From Shewanella sp. NFH-SH190041 (GTDB lineage: Bacteria; Pseudomonadota; Gammaproteobacteria; Enterobacterales; Shewanellaceae), in the NCBI RefSeq assembly GCF_024363255.1, contig NZ_AP026070.1, forward strand, positions 2,914,001 through 2,978,000: a DNA stretch of 64,000 nt, written 5' to 3'. Below, in pieces: positions 48,986-59,040 of this stretch. The notes beneath the pieces are model-generated. The model did no database searches, was not told where the DNA came from, and saw only the letters and a program-made list of their open reading frames with translations. Numbering within the stretch: the stretch's first letter is position 1; each line of letters begins with the position of its first letter. Made by a program: the position numbers and the translations under genes.

Positions 48986-50146
48986 TTATGATGCTTGACG
49001 CGCGGCCTGCTTCAAACCCATCCGCCGCCCAAGCCACACCCCTAATCCCAGCGGGGCAAAAAACACCACCACCAAAAACAGGACAATATAGAGGATCAGA
49101 CTCTTAATCAGGCCATTAATTTCTGCAAATACCTGACTGACAGTACGTTGTACCATCGCATCGGCATCCCGTACCACAGCGCGGCGCTCATCATCAACTA
49201 ACTGTGCGAGGGCTAATCGCTCCCGCGCAACCATTTGTTCTAATGCCTGACGTTCCTTTGATAACTGTGCCAAATTCTGCTGAGCACTGGCATCCAGTTG
49301 AGCCAACAACGGCGTTAATTCCCGACGCATATCCACAGCCAACTGTGACATTAACTCGGGGCTTTGCGCCATCAGTTGCTGAAATTTAGCTGAGGTGCGA
49401 CTGATATCCTGCAACGTCTGCTGCACCTCTTTGGTGTTAATATCGGCGTGCAGAGCAAACAGCTCGGCTTTCCAGCCAAGAATTTTAGGCGTCTGAGCCG
49501 ACAGCATTGCCAGACGATCAGACATATCACTCATCACCTCTGGCACAGAGCCAAACGTGGTTACCGCCTCAAATTCACCGATATTGCGAGCCTTAAGCCA
49601 ATCATTAAAGGCCGATATCCGGGCAAACGTAATGTCAAATAAGGGGTGGGCACTCGCATATGCACGAATAAAGCGTTGATTAACGGCAAACTCTGATGAA
49701 CTCATGAGCCCTCGCATCCGCCGCTCATAATCCTGCAGCAATTGTTGACTGGTGTTTGCCGCAGCAGCGCTCTGCTCACCAAACAAGGCTTTGCCATTTC
49801 CCTGCTTGAAAAAATCAGCCATCTGCGCAGTAAAGGCCCACGTATCAACCATTGCGGCCACGGGCGAAACCTGAAAAATTGTTTGTCCTAACGTCTGCTC
49901 AGCATAAATCTTCCACAGCAGTGCTTGGCTCTGACGATTAACATCCCCACCATGACTTATTGCATCGGCCGTCTGCTCTACCCCAGCGTAAAAAGTATTG
50001 CTGTATTCCCGAGTAAAAACCCGCATACTGAGCTGCTCCTGAGGTAAGGGTTCAATCCCGCTTTCCAGTTTGACTTCCAGCAGCGAACAGCCCGAGCAGG
50101 TCAATGCCAATAAAGCGGTTAAAAACAGTGACGGGTAAAAACGCAT
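48986..50146 (-). CDS. Probable lipoprotein with long helical domain and C-terminal membrane helix
   Basis: A 386-residue protein I do not recognise. The signal sequence ends SGCSLLEV, a probable though not canonical lipobox. The middle is helical, and residues about 270-345 are a long coiled coil rich in Gln, Glu and Arg (LAQLSKERQALEQMVARERLALAQLVDDERRAV region). One strong membrane helix follows (SLILYIVLFLVVVFFAPLGLGVWLG) and a basic tail. It superficially resembles chemotaxis receptors but lacks HAMP and the signalling hairpin. The frame opens at 50260; ATG 50146 with GGAG is the start. Confidence 0.7.
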   Translation of the reverse strand: MRFYPSLFLTALLALTCSGCSLLEVKLESGIEPLPQEQLSMRVFTREYSNTFYAGVEQTADAISHGGDVNRQSQALLWKIYAEQTLGQTIFQVSPVAAMVDTWAFTAQMADFFKQGNGKALFGEQSAAAANTSQQLLQDYERRMRGLMSSSEFAVNQRFIRAYASAHPLFDITFARISAFNDWLKARNIGEFEAVTTFGSVPEVMSDMSDRLAMLSAQTPKILGWKAELFALHADINTKEVQQTLQDISRTSAKFQQLMAQSPELMSQLAVDMRRELTPLLAQLDASAQQNLAQLSKERQALEQMVARERLALAQLVDDERRAVVRDADAMVQRTVSQVFAEINGLIKSLILYIVLFLVVVFFAPLGLGVWLGRRMGLKQAARQAS

Positions 50147-50251
50147 TGCAGACTCCGGGCAGATAAATATTGCCGCGAGTGTAACACCCCGCCACACAAG
50201 CTCCTGACTCTGGGGGATAAAAATCCGAACATGATCACAGGGAAAATTTTT

Positions 50252-50485
50252 ATGATTCAATCACCTTGCGTTGCCAACTGCGGTCTAAATGATCAGGATT
50301 ACTGCATGGGCTGTGGCCGGCATATCGATGAAATCGTCAGTTGGAGTCAGGTCGATGATAGCCGTAAACAGGCGATTATCGATGCATTACCCGCTCGTAA
50401 AAAAGCCTTTTCTGGACAGCAAAATACCCAGACCCAGGGGCCGGCAAAATGGCATGAAGCGAAAGTACGCTTAGGGTTGGAATAA
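50252..50485 (+). CDS. DUF1289 family cysteine-rich small protein
   Basis: A 77-residue cytoplasmic protein with the DUF1289 pattern SPCVANCGLNDQDYCMGCGR followed by EIVSW. The four conserved Cys probably bind a metal. The function of the family is not known. ATG 50252 with AGGGA is preferred to ATG 50231. Divergent from the lipoprotein gene with 105 bases between. Confidence 0.85.
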   Translation: MIQSPCVANCGLNDQDYCMGCGRHIDEIVSWSQVDDSRKQAIIDALPARKKAFSGQQNTQTQGPAKWHEAKVRLGLE

Positions 50486-50517
50486 TGGCGTTAAATCTGT
50501 CTTAACTTCCCTAATAA

Positions 50518-50543
50518 AAACAAAAAAGTAAAACAAAAAAGTA
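50518..50543. repeat. Two tandem copies of a 13-base A-rich unit
   Basis: AAACAAAAAAGTA occurs twice head to tail (50518-50530, 50531-50543), followed by a partial third copy. Probably slippage in an untranslated A-rich stretch. Confidence 0.6.
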
Positions 50544-50548
50544 AACAC

Positions 50549-50578
50549 AAAAAAGCCGGGATAATCTCCCGGCTTTTA
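50549..50578. terminator. Bidirectional terminator between DUF1289 and POT transporter genes
   Basis: AAAAGCCGGGA/TCCCGGCTTTT stem with a five-base loop. Confidence 0.88.
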
Positions 50579-50601
50579 ATTCCTACGAGGTAAGTGATAA
50601 C

Positions 50602-52134
50602 TTACATTTCGCCAGTTACTGTCTCACCCTTGTCGCCATTATGAGCATGATGTGTCGCAGTCAAACGGCTCATCAATGGCAATACTGCCAGAGCAATCAA
50701 AGTACAGCACAATGCAGCAACACCTAACTTATTAAATAGATTAGTGTAAATCGGCAGTGTCTGCAGCGGATCAGTAATGCCTTGTGGTACGCTGGCAAAG
50801 TTAGCCACTACACCACCCAAGTACTGGGAAATACCAGAAGCTACAAAATAAGCGCCCATCATAAAGCCACCCATACGCTCAGGTACATAACGGGCAATCA
50901 TTGCCAAACCCAAACCACTGACCAATAACTCACCCAAAGAATAAGCACCGTAACCGCCAATCATGACCCAAGAGGAGGTTTTACCTGCTACAGCAAACTG
51001 GCCAGCGAAACCATAGATAAAGAATCCGGCTGCTACTACAGCAAATCCCAGTGCGAACTTAGCAGCGATAGAGAAATCTTTGTTATTTCGGCCCGCATAG
51101 GCATATGCCCACGCCAAAAATGGACTTAATACCATAATCCAAATTGGGTTCAACGCTTGGAACTGAGCTGGAGACCAAGTCCACAGATGGTATCCCAGTA
51201 CATTGAAGTCCCAGTTTACGTTACGCAGCGCAAACAGCGCCAGAGAGGTCGACATCTGCTGATAGAACACAAAGAAGAATACGGTTTGCACTGTTAGCAC
51301 CAGTGCGGCAATCAAACCGGCACGCTCAGACTCATGACTGGTACGGATCAGGTGAACAAAAATCCCCAGTACCACAATACCCGCTACGTAAACGAAAATG
51401 CGGGCGATCAATTCGTATTCCAAAATAAAAGCTGAAGCGATGACAATCAGCACAGAGCTAGCTAGTACCGCTAATAATTTACTTTTATCCATCGGCAAAG
51501 CATCTGGCTCAGAACCATATCGGCTCAGAGACTGACGCATAACCATATAGTTGGCAAGTCCAACTAAAATACCTACACAGCACACAGCAAACGCAGCATG
51601 CCAACCATATTCATTACCATAATGTGCATTAACATAGTCCTTGATCCATGGTGTTAATAGCATGGAGAAGGTCGAACCAATATTTACCGCCATATAGTAG
51701 ATGGTGAAGGCACTGTCGATTTTAGAGTCATCACCTTCATAGATCTTACGTACCAAGTTACCCGCATTTGGCTTAAACAGACCGTTTCCCACGACGATCA
51801 CACCCAAAGCTAAAAATAAAAAGGTCGTATTATCTGTCGGTACCGTCATCAAGGCATAACCTAGAGACAGAATAGCGGCCCCGATCAGCATGGTACGTTT
51901 AGTGCCCAGAACTTTGTCACCCACCCATCCGCCAATCGCGGGAGCAACATAGATCAGTGCAGCACACGCACTCCATACTAAGTTGGCACGGCTGTCTTCA
52001 AAGCCAAGACGCTGCACCATAAAGTAAACAATTAACGCCTGCATACCGTAGTAGCCAAAGCGCTCCCAGAGTTCAATCAGTGACACTGTCATAAAAGACC
52101 GTGTCTGGTTCACTTTTGGTGCCCCAGTTATCAT
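50602..52134 (-). CDS. POT-family proton-dependent oligopeptide transporter
   Basis: A roughly 510-residue inner-membrane importer of di- and tripeptides with 14 helices. Signature features are the E-x2-E-R motif in IELWERFGYYGMQALIVYF, GGWVGDKVLGTKRTM, the FKPNAGNLVRKIYE stretch and FTIYYMAVNIGSTFS. It may start at ATG 52134, with Shine-Dalgarno GGGAAG 7 bases upstream, or at ATG 52149, which has a weaker site. Single gene. Confidence 0.92.
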   Translation of the reverse strand: MITGAPKVNQTRSFMTVSLIELWERFGYYGMQALIVYFMVQRLGFEDSRANLVWSACAALIYVAPAIGGWVGDKVLGTKRTMLIGAAILSLGYALMTVPTDNTTFLFLALGVIVVGNGLFKPNAGNLVRKIYEGDDSKIDSAFTIYYMAVNIGSTFSMLLTPWIKDYVNAHYGNEYGWHAAFAVCCVGILVGLANYMVMRQSLSRYGSEPDALPMDKSKLLAVLASSVLIVIASAFILEYELIARIFVYVAGIVVLGIFVHLIRTSHESERAGLIAALVLTVQTVFFFVFYQQMSTSLALFALRNVNWDFNVLGYHLWTWSPAQFQALNPIWIMVLSPFLAWAYAYAGRNNKDFSIAAKFALGFAVVAAGFFIYGFAGQFAVAGKTSSWVMIGGYGAYSLGELLVSGLGLAMIARYVPERMGGFMMGAYFVASGISQYLGGVVANFASVPQGITDPLQTLPIYTNLFNKLGVAALCCTLIALAVLPLMSRLTATHHAHNGDKGETVTGEM

Positions 52135-52283
52135 GCTCTTACTTCCCATCTTTATTTAATTGTAAGTACTCGAGTATATGTGTATCAGTGATTGATCCAA
52201 ATACCGAACACCAGAAAAACAGTTAAAAATTCGCCACTCACATCACATTTTGACCATGTTTGCTATCGTACGCACAAAATGTA

Positions 52284-52312
52284 AACAAAAACGCCTCCAA
52301 CGGAGGCGTTTA
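52284..52312 (-). terminator. Terminator of yajD
   Basis: AAACGCCTCC/GGAGGCGTTT stem, three-base loop, minus-strand TTTTTG. Confidence 0.88.
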
Positions 52313-52332
52313 CTCTTTGCCCACTTATTGCA

Positions 52333-52692
52333 TTATTTCTTCATCATCGCCTTGAGATCAGCAAATGGGTTATATGTAGCCGCCTGCTGCTTGCCTTCAC
52401 TGGTATCCCCATATTGCACTAACTCTTCAAAGCGAGAATGCTCATTATCATGGCAGTAGAGACAAAGCAGTTCCCAATTGGAGCCATCAGAGGGGTTATT
52501 ATCATGGTTGTGATCCCTGTGGTGCACCGTCAGTTCACTTAAGTTTTTGTAAGTAAACTCACGGGCACAGCGGCCACATACCCAGGGATACAACTTAAGC
52601 GCCTGTTCGCGATATCCCTTTTCCCGTTTTGCCTGATATTCACGTGCCTGCACCAGCACTTGATCCAATTTACTTTGCCCTTGATTGCTCAT
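52333..52692 (-). CDS. yajD: YajD-type HNH nuclease family protein
   Basis: A 119-residue protein with a zinc-bound HNH fold: Cys pair WVCGRC, LTVHHRDHNHDNNP (the HH and H of the active site), and LCLYCHDNEH. The N-terminal helix is basic. HNH proteins cut nucleic acids, but the role of YajD itself is not established. It lies 30 bases downstream of betT on the same strand and may share its transcript. Confidence 0.88.
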   Translation of the reverse strand: MSNQGQSKLDQVLVQAREYQAKREKGYREQALKLYPWVCGRCAREFTYKNLSELTVHHRDHNHDNNPSDGSNWELLCLYCHDNEHSRFEELVQYGDTSEGKQQAATYNPFADLKAMMKK

Positions 52693-52722
52693 TTATTTTC
52701 ACATCCTCCGGCTTGACGCCTA

Positions 52723-54693
52723 TTAATTGTCAATTGGCTCCGACAGTGACAGATGCAAGTAATGCAGATGTTTCTCGTACTGAGTCACCACATCGGCAAT
52801 GATCTGCTCTTCGGTATAGCCCATCACATCATAATGCTGTCCGCCGTGTTCCAGAAATACTTCTACCCGGTAGTAGCTATTTTCTTCTTCCAGCGCGGTC
52901 ACCGGCAGGGTAAATTCCCGCATCCGTAATCCGTAGATAAAGTCAGGATGACCTTCATTTTCAATCACCAGTCTTACCCGACTGTCGAGATAACGCAGAT
53001 CCGCCACTATGCCTTTTGACATAAACTCTTGGCAGACTTTTGATAATGCTGGCGTGGCCACATTATCAACAAACCAATGGGCTTGCTCCTGTGTTGGATG
53101 AGACACCAACACATCGATACGTTCCTGCCAAGGAATATTGGTTTTGGCATACTGCACACTGGTGGTGTGTTGCTGCACACTGCTGAGCTTAAGCCAATCA
53201 TCCTGCAGTGCTTTCAGCAAGCCAAAACACATCAGCAACATTACCAGCAAAAATGGCAAAGCACTGGCAATGGCTGCTGTCTGCAATGCTTGCAAACCGC
53301 CGGCCAACAAGAGTACTGAAGCGACGCCCCCCTGAGTCAATGCCCAGAAAATCCGCTGCCATACTGGCGCGTCATTGTCACCTCCCGAGGTGAGGTTATC
53401 GATCACCAGTGAGCCGGAATCCGATGAGGTCACAAAGAAAGTTACAATCAAACAAACCGCGATAGATGACAGTACTAATGGATAAGGCAGATGCTCAAAA
53501 AACTTAAACAGCGCCACTGACACATCAGAATTCACAGCATCGGCGAGATACCCGGCGCCATGATGCATGATGGCATCAATGGCTGAGTTACCAAATACTG
53601 TCATCCACAGGAAGGTAAAACCAGAAGGAACAAACAGCACCCCGATGAGAAACTCACGTATGGTTCGGCCACGGCTAACTCGGGCAATAAAGGTACCAAC
53701 AAATGGTGACCAAGAGATCCACCAGCCCCAATACAGCAGTGTCCAACCACCCAGCCAGTCATTTTTCTGCTCATAGGCATACAGATTGAAGGTTTTACTG
53801 ACAATATCACTCAGGTAACCACCGGTGTTCTGCACAAAGGTTTGCAGCAATTCCACAGTTGGCCCAAAGGCCAACACAATGATCATCAATAAGGCAGCTA
53901 GGAACAGATTGAGCTCACTTAAGCGTTTTACCCCCTTATCCAAGCCAGAAAATACCGACAAGGTGGCGATCAGGGTAATCCCGATAATCAAAGCAACCTG
54001 AACCCCAGCACCGATGGGCAACCCTACCAGATAATGCAATCCGGAATTGACCTGTAACACACCAAAACCAAGGGAGGTTGATACCCCGAACATGGTCCCC
54101 AATACCGCAAAGGTATCGACAGCATGTCCGATAGGGCCGTAAATCCGTTCACCAATCAATGGATACAGTGCGCTACGAGGCAGCAGCGGCAGTTTATGCC
54201 GATAAGAGAAATAGGCCAGACTCAATCCCACGACGGCATAAATTGCCCAAGCATGGATGCCCCAGTGGAAGAAGGTGATTTTCATCGCCTCTTTGGCCGC
54301 TGCGATGCTCTGTGGTGTGGCATCAGGTGGTGCAAGAAAATGCATTACCGGCTCTGCCACACCAAAAAACATCAGTCCGATCCCCATGCCGGCGGAAAAT
54401 AGCATGGCAATCCAGCTTTTGTAGCTGTAATCAGGCTGGGAATGATCTGGGCCCAATTTGATATCGCCAAAGCGGCTGACCATGACAAACAGGACAAACA
54501 ACATGAAGATGGCAACCCCAAGGATGTAAAGCCAACCGGCTTTGTGCTCCATCCAAGACTGGATTGATTTGAACACTTGCTGGGCCTGCTCTGGCCAGAC
54601 GGCCCCAATGATGACCAGCAGTGCGATAAGAATGACCGATGGGAAAAACACCGGTGGATTGATACTCGATTTTAAACGTAATTTTTTATGCAT
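52723..54693 (-). CDS. betT: BCCT-family transporter, BetT-like (choline/betaine)
   Basis: A 656-residue inner-membrane transporter with 12 helices. It has the glycine-rich AGMGIGLMFFGVAEP that determines coupling in BetT/BetP, and the tryptophan box WTLLYWGWWISWSPFVG. The long C-terminal cytoplasmic domain of about 130 residues is typical of osmoregulated BetT, so choline is the likely substrate. No betIBA genes are nearby. A CRP-like site lies about 108 bases upstream of ATG 54693. Confidence 0.87.
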   Translation of the reverse strand: MHKKLRLKSSINPPVFFPSVILIALLVIIGAVWPEQAQQVFKSIQSWMEHKAGWLYILGVAIFMLFVLFVMVSRFGDIKLGPDHSQPDYSYKSWIAMLFSAGMGIGLMFFGVAEPVMHFLAPPDATPQSIAAAKEAMKITFFHWGIHAWAIYAVVGLSLAYFSYRHKLPLLPRSALYPLIGERIYGPIGHAVDTFAVLGTMFGVSTSLGFGVLQVNSGLHYLVGLPIGAGVQVALIIGITLIATLSVFSGLDKGVKRLSELNLFLAALLMIIVLAFGPTVELLQTFVQNTGGYLSDIVSKTFNLYAYEQKNDWLGGWTLLYWGWWISWSPFVGTFIARVSRGRTIREFLIGVLFVPSGFTFLWMTVFGNSAIDAIMHHGAGYLADAVNSDVSVALFKFFEHLPYPLVLSSIAVCLIVTFFVTSSDSGSLVIDNLTSGGDNDAPVWQRIFWALTQGGVASVLLLAGGLQALQTAAIASALPFLLVMLLMCFGLLKALQDDWLKLSSVQQHTTSVQYAKTNIPWQERIDVLVSHPTQEQAHWFVDNVATPALSKVCQEFMSKGIVADLRYLDSRVRLVIENEGHPDFIYGLRMREFTLPVTALEEENSYYRVEVFLEHGGQHYDVMGYTEEQIIADVVTQYEKHLHYLHLSLSEPIDN

Positions 54694-55465
54694 CCGTTAC
54701 CCTAATGTTGAACGGTAGAAAGTATATTGCGAGTGCTTACTCCCGGGAGAAAAGAAAGTGAAATAGTGTAACTGAGGTGAGCTAACAAAAAAGTGTGATA
54801 CATCTCACTTTTTATCATTGCCTATTATGGTGTGAATTTGCAAATGAAAACTTTTTAAGATTATGTTTTTACAGCTATAAACACTACCAACTATCGCACT
54901 TATCAGCGCTAACGCTATTTTGAGCGCACAAAAAACACACTAATATCATCACTAAGTTCAATGTCAATTTCAGTCTGTCATAGCAGCATAAATGTTAAGA
55001 TTGAAAGGCTCGCGCTACTGGCTCTAAACCTTGTCTATTTGCCTAAGACAAGCCCCACGAATAGTGACATAGTCATCAGTCATCTTCATCGATACCATCA
55101 TAAATAATCAGACAATCCTGACATTCGCCAACACAAGCGCCCATGGCAAAAGACAGTAAAAAGCAAAGATAATATTAAGAATATCGGAGTAGAAAAATAG
55201 AGGTCACCGGTCAGCTCAGATGTATTAGTTCCGACTAGATCTGACCCACTACAACTCGTATATCGCACATCGCATAATGACATGTCACTTATTATCTGAA
55301 TTCGAGCCGCTAAGACCACAAGAATAGTGCCCCGCTGTCAACATAGCACCACTAAGCTGAATCCTCCAACGGCCTCACGACGGCCAGTCAGCCCATTAAT
55401 GGCATTCAAAACCCAATAAAACACTCATGCTTGAATTGACCTTTATCCGCCAATCAAGATACTCC
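54694..55465. other. Gene-free gap between betT and phoU
   Basis: About 770 bases. The betT side holds its promoter region and the CRP-like dyad at 54794-54809. The rest is AT-rich with no coding frame, no tRNA and no clear terminator for phoU; the short minus frame 55098-55319 looks random. Confidence 0.45.
54794..54809. promoter_or_regulatory. CRP-like site upstream of betT
   Basis: TGTGA-TACATC-TCACT matches CRP half sites at 9 of 10 positions and extends to an AAAAGTG/CACTTTT dyad. A possible -10 (TACACT, 54770-54765) would place it near -43, a class II-like position. Confidence 0.5.
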
Positions 55466-56179
55466 TCACGACTCCTCACTGCGTGGTGGCTCAACGCCCC
55501 GCGCCATATCCTCGTAGGAGCTATGACGCACATCTTTACCATTGACGTAATAGATAATGTATTCACAAATATTTTTACAACGGTCGCCAACCCGCTCTAC
55601 TGCTCGTGCCGCCCAAAGCACATCCAACACACCGGGAATAGAGCGGGGATCTTCCATCATATAAGTCATCAACTGGCGGATAATCCCCTCATATTCCTTA
55701 TCTAATTTGGCATCTTGCTTATGTAGCGCCAATGCCGCAGCGGCATCCATCCGCGCCAATGCATCTAAGGTCGCATTTAAAGTGCGGGTGGCATGACGCC
55801 CCATACTCTCAATACTGACCAATAACGGCTGCTGATTCTGGTTACGTTTTTCCACCGCGGCTTTGGCAATTCGTACGCTGGAGTCACCAATACGCTCCAA
55901 ATCAGTAATGGTTTTACTGATCGCAATAATCAAACGTAAATCACTGGCGGCAGGCTGTCGCTTAGCAATAATGCGGGTACATTCCTCATCAATGGCCACC
56001 TCTAAGGTATTGACCTGTCGATCACCTTGGATCACCTGTTGCGCCAGCTCCGCATCCAAACTCCCCAGCGCATCTAATGCCTGCTCTAGTTGCCGCGCAA
56101 CCAGCCCGCCCATCGCCAGCACCCGGTTACGGATGTCTTCCAATTCAGCAGTAAATTGACCGGAAATATGTTTGTTCAT
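55466..56179 (-). CDS. phoU: PhoU, phosphate uptake regulator
   Basis: A 237-residue cytoplasmic protein of two three-helix bundles that links the Pst transporter to the PhoR/PhoB signalling pair. It shows the metal-binding repeats (EVAIDEECTRIIAKRQP, DKEYEGIIRQLMTYM, RAVERVGDRCKNICEYIIYY) and the DLERIGDSSVRIAK motif. It begins MNKHISGQF at ATG 56179 (GGGA 9 bases upstream); a GTG and an ATG a few codons upstream are alternatives. It follows pstB after a 236-base gap containing a repeat copy. Confidence 0.95.
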   Translation of the reverse strand: MNKHISGQFTAELEDIRNRVLAMGGLVARQLEQALDALGSLDAELAQQVIQGDRQVNTLEVAIDEECTRIIAKRQPAASDLRLIIAISKTITDLERIGDSSVRIAKAAVEKRNQNQQPLLVSIESMGRHATRTLNATLDALARMDAAAALALHKQDAKLDKEYEGIIRQLMTYMMEDPRSIPGVLDVLWAARAVERVGDRCKNICEYIIYYVNGKDVRHSSYEDMARGVEPPRSEES

Positions 56180-56239
56180 ACTGAGTTTTCCCATCACCTA
56201 ATGTCCATTATTCTGTATATCTCGCCGCGATGATTGCTA

Positions 56240-56394
56240 GGCTTGCTGACTTTGCACGGCTAAATTATATTCCTGCGGGCAGTGTTTAAGGCGCCGTTCT
56301 ACTGCGTTATCGGCTTATCAGGTAGCGCAACTACCTATCAAAGCTTCTGCCTGGTATAAATCATCCTCAAATCACTGCAAAAACAAACTTGAAA
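56240..56394 (+). repeat. Intergenic repeat, copy A (between pstB and phoU)
   Basis: The core 56276-56394 aligns with 61650-61764 at roughly 85% identity in the same orientation, with identical runs such as TTCTACTGCGTTAT, GGCTTATCAGGTAG and ACTGCAAAAACAAACTTGAAA (split). A left part, 56240-56266 (GCTGACTTTGCACGGCTAAAT), matches 61520-61545. CTCGCCGCGAT occurs at 56221-56231. Confidence 0.8.
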
Positions 56395-56415
56395 GGTCAG
56401 CATACCCTAACACTA

Positions 56416-57237
56416 TCATCCGTAACGTCCGGTGATGTAATCTTCGGTTTTACGCTTAGCTGGGGTGGTAAAAATAGTGTTGGTATCGGCGTATTCCACC
56501 AGCTCCCCCATATACATAAATGCAGTTTTATCTGACACCCTCGCCGCCTGCTGCATATTATGGGTCACAATAACTACGGTATATTGGCTTTTCAGCTCAG
56601 TAATCAACTCTTCAATCGTCAGAGTCGAAATGGGATCCAATGCTGAAGTCGGCTCATCCAGTAATAAGACTTCCGGCTCAATAGCAATGGCTCGGGCAAT
56701 CACCAAACGCTGCTGCTGACCACCGGATAACCCCAGCGCATTATCATGTAGCCGGTCTTTCACCTCATCCCATATCGCCGCGCATCGCAGTGAGCGCTCA
56801 CACGCTTCATCTAACTGCCGGCGATTATTAATGCCCTGCAGCCGCAACCCGTACACCACATTTTCATAAATAGACTTAGGAAAGGGATTGGGGCGCTGAA
56901 ATACCATGCCGACATTGCGCCTAAGCGCAGCCACATCGACCCGCTTGTCATAAATATTCTGCCCATGTAGTAAAATCTCGCCTCCCACCCGACAGGTATC
57001 CACCAGATCATTCATCCGGTTAATACAGCGTAATAAGGTGGATTTACCACAACCACTGGGGCCGATAAAAGCAGTCACTTCCCGGGGCTGAATCGCCATA
57101 GAAATATCAAATAACGCCTGCTTGGTGCCGTAATGCAAATCCAAATGATTGATCTGCAAAATAGCCGCTTGCGGATCCCCGTTCGCAATCACCGAGGCTT
57201 GAGGGGCTTTAGGCTGAATTGAAGTGTGTATCGTCAT
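56416..57237 (-). CDS. pstB: PstB, ATPase of the phosphate ABC transporter
   Basis: A 273-residue ABC protein energising phosphate import. It shows Walker [11 protein letters not shown]-loop [16 protein letters not shown], signature LSGGQQQR, Walker [14 protein letters not shown] and the H-loop in [13 protein letters not shown]; the FPKSIYENV and C-terminal DYITGRYG stretches are specific for PstB. The frame reaches a GTG at 57252; ATG 57237 is the likely start. 34 bases after pstA. Confidence 0.97.
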   Translation of the reverse strand: MTIHTSIQPKAPQASVIANGDPQAAILQINHLDLHYGTKQALFDISMAIQPREVTAFIGPSGCGKSTLLRCINRMNDLVDTCRVGGEILLHGQNIYDKRVDVAALRRNVGMVFQRPNPFPKSIYENVVYGLRLQGINNRRQLDEACERSLRCAAIWDEVKDRLHDNALGLSGGQQQRLVIARAIAIEPEVLLLDEPTSALDPISTLTIEELITELKSQYTVVIVTHNMQQAARVSDKTAFMYMGELVEYADTNTIFTTPAKRKTEDYITGRYG

Positions 57238-57271
57238 AGCATCACATTCCACCGGTTAGATTGGCTCAGGA

Positions 57272-59017
57272 TTAATGTTCCAATGCGCGGTATTTCTCAC
57301 GCAAATGGTTACGGACCGTAATGGCAGTTAGATTCAGCGCCACAATGACACTGACCAGTAAAAACGACGTGGCATAAACCAGTGGTCTTGCCGCCTCCAC
57401 ATTGGGGCTCTGAAAACCAACATCGTAGATATGAAATCCCAAGTGCATAAATTTACGCTCAAGATGGACAAAGGGAAAATTCAGATCCACCGGTAAGGTC
57501 GGCGCTAATTTCACCACGCCGACTAACATTAGCGGCGCAACTTCACCGGCAGCCCGCGCTACCGCTAAGATCAATCCGGTCATAATCGCGGGACTGGCCA
57601 TGGGGATCACTATTCGCCACAGGGTTTCTGCTTTGGTTGCTCCCAGCGCCAAACTGCCATGTCGCACAGCACTGGGGATACGACTCAGCCCCTCTTCAGT
57701 GGATACGATCACCACAGGTAAAGTTAAAATCGCTAATGTTAATGCTGACCACAACACGCCGGGAGAGCCAAATGTTGGGCTGGGCAACGCCTCAGGGTAA
57801 AACAGCTGATCCAGCGAGCCCCCCAACATATAGACAAAAAAGCCCAATCCAAATACCCCATACACAATTGACGGCACCCCGGCCAAATTAATTACCGCAA
57901 TGCGGATCATCCGGGTGATGGGGCCATTTCCTGCGTATTCATGCAGATAAATCGCGGCAATCACGCCAAAGGGGGTGACAATCACCGCCATCAACAGCAC
58001 CATAAACACAGTGCCAAAAATTGCCGGAAAGACCCCGCCCTCCGTATTGGCTTCTCGGGGATCATCTGTGACAAACCCCAGCATTCCCTTGCCCCATAAC
58101 TTCAATTTTTCCAACCAACTCAATGTATTGGGGTAAGTTACCGCTAACACCTGTGATAACGGCAAACTGACGTTATCTCCCAGCATATCCCGGACAATCA
58201 ACTTATCTTGCCCGGCGGCCTGGCGCAGGGAAAAAAATTGCTGTTCTAGTAGCTGATACCGACTGTTAAGTTGCTCCTTGGTTACTTCCAGCTCCGCTAA
58301 TCGCTCCTCGCTCAAGTGGCCATTAAGCTCATCCCGGCGCTGCTGCAACCTCAGCTGCTCCAGTTGATAATTAATGGCACCGATATCTTGCTGCTGTAAT
58401 CTCTGCGCCTGCTGGTTCAAACTCACTGCCCGCGCAACCTGCTGCGCCACAGCATGGCGAAACGCCTGACGGGACAATGAGGTAGTCGTCGACTTAGCAG
58501 ACAGGGCATGCTCAGGCTCGGCACTATCTGGCGCTAGCGTATGCGCTTTGTCCTTCGCCAACGAAATGGTTTTGCCGTCCAAAACCAAGGCGACGGGATA
58601 GCCATAAAAATTACCGTTTTTACTGCGCTCAATCTGCGCTAATGCCGCGGGCGCTGTGCGGCTAATAATATCGCTGCCGTTGATCCAGCGAAAATCCAGT
58701 CCGACCCGTTCACGGTTACCGGTTTTAACCAGATAACGCGTCAGACTTTGCGGTGCTGAGTCAGCCGTATCAGAGACCATACCGGCATCGGCCAATCTGG
58801 CGGCAGAAAGCGTTTCTCGATCATAAAGCTGACCAATCAGTACCGACGTCCCCTGCTTGTTTTGCAGTTGCCACTCATACACAGGAGATGGCCAGAAATA
58901 ACTCAAGCCCCGCCCGGCGATCAGCAGCAAAAGCCCCAATACCGCGATCAAACTGATACTGACCGCCCCGGCTGTCAGCCAAATCCAGGGTGCGCCGGAT
59001 TTATACCAATTTCCCAT
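57272..59017 (-). CDS. pstA: PstA, phosphate ABC transporter permease (extended form)
   Basis: A 581-residue permease, about twice the size of the compact PstA. After one N-terminal helix comes a region of about 290 residues with a coiled coil (NYQLEQLRLQQRRDELNGHLSEERL region), then the five- to six-helix permease domain with the EAA loop HGSLALGATKAETLWRIVIP. The frame starts at an ATG overlapping the pstC stop (TAATG, 59041), but ATG 59017 has a much better Shine-Dalgarno (GGGAG). It works with PstC and PstB in the inner membrane. Confidence 0.93.
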   Translation of the reverse strand: MGNWYKSGAPWIWLTAGAVSISLIAVLGLLLLIAGRGLSYFWPSPVYEWQLQNKQGTSVLIGQLYDRETLSAARLADAGMVSDTADSAPQSLTRYLVKTGNRERVGLDFRWINGSDIISRTAPAALAQIERSKNGNFYGYPVALVLDGKTISLAKDKAHTLAPDSAEPEHALSAKSTTTSLSRQAFRHAVAQQVARAVSLNQQAQRLQQQDIGAINYQLEQLRLQQRRDELNGHLSEERLAELEVTKEQLNSRYQLLEQQFFSLRQAAGQDKLIVRDMLGDNVSLPLSQVLAVTYPNTLSWLEKLKLWGKGMLGFVTDDPREANTEGGVFPAIFGTVFMVLLMAVIVTPFGVIAAIYLHEYAGNGPITRMIRIAVINLAGVPSIVYGVFGLGFFVYMLGGSLDQLFYPEALPSPTFGSPGVLWSALTLAILTLPVVIVSTEEGLSRIPSAVRHGSLALGATKAETLWRIVIPMASPAIMTGLILAVARAAGEVAPLMLVGVVKLAPTLPVDLNFPFVHLERKFMHLGFHIYDVGFQSPNVEAARPLVYATSFLLVSVIVALNLTAITVRNHLREKYRALEH

Positions 59018-59040
59018 AACAGGCTCTCCCTCAGCCAACA

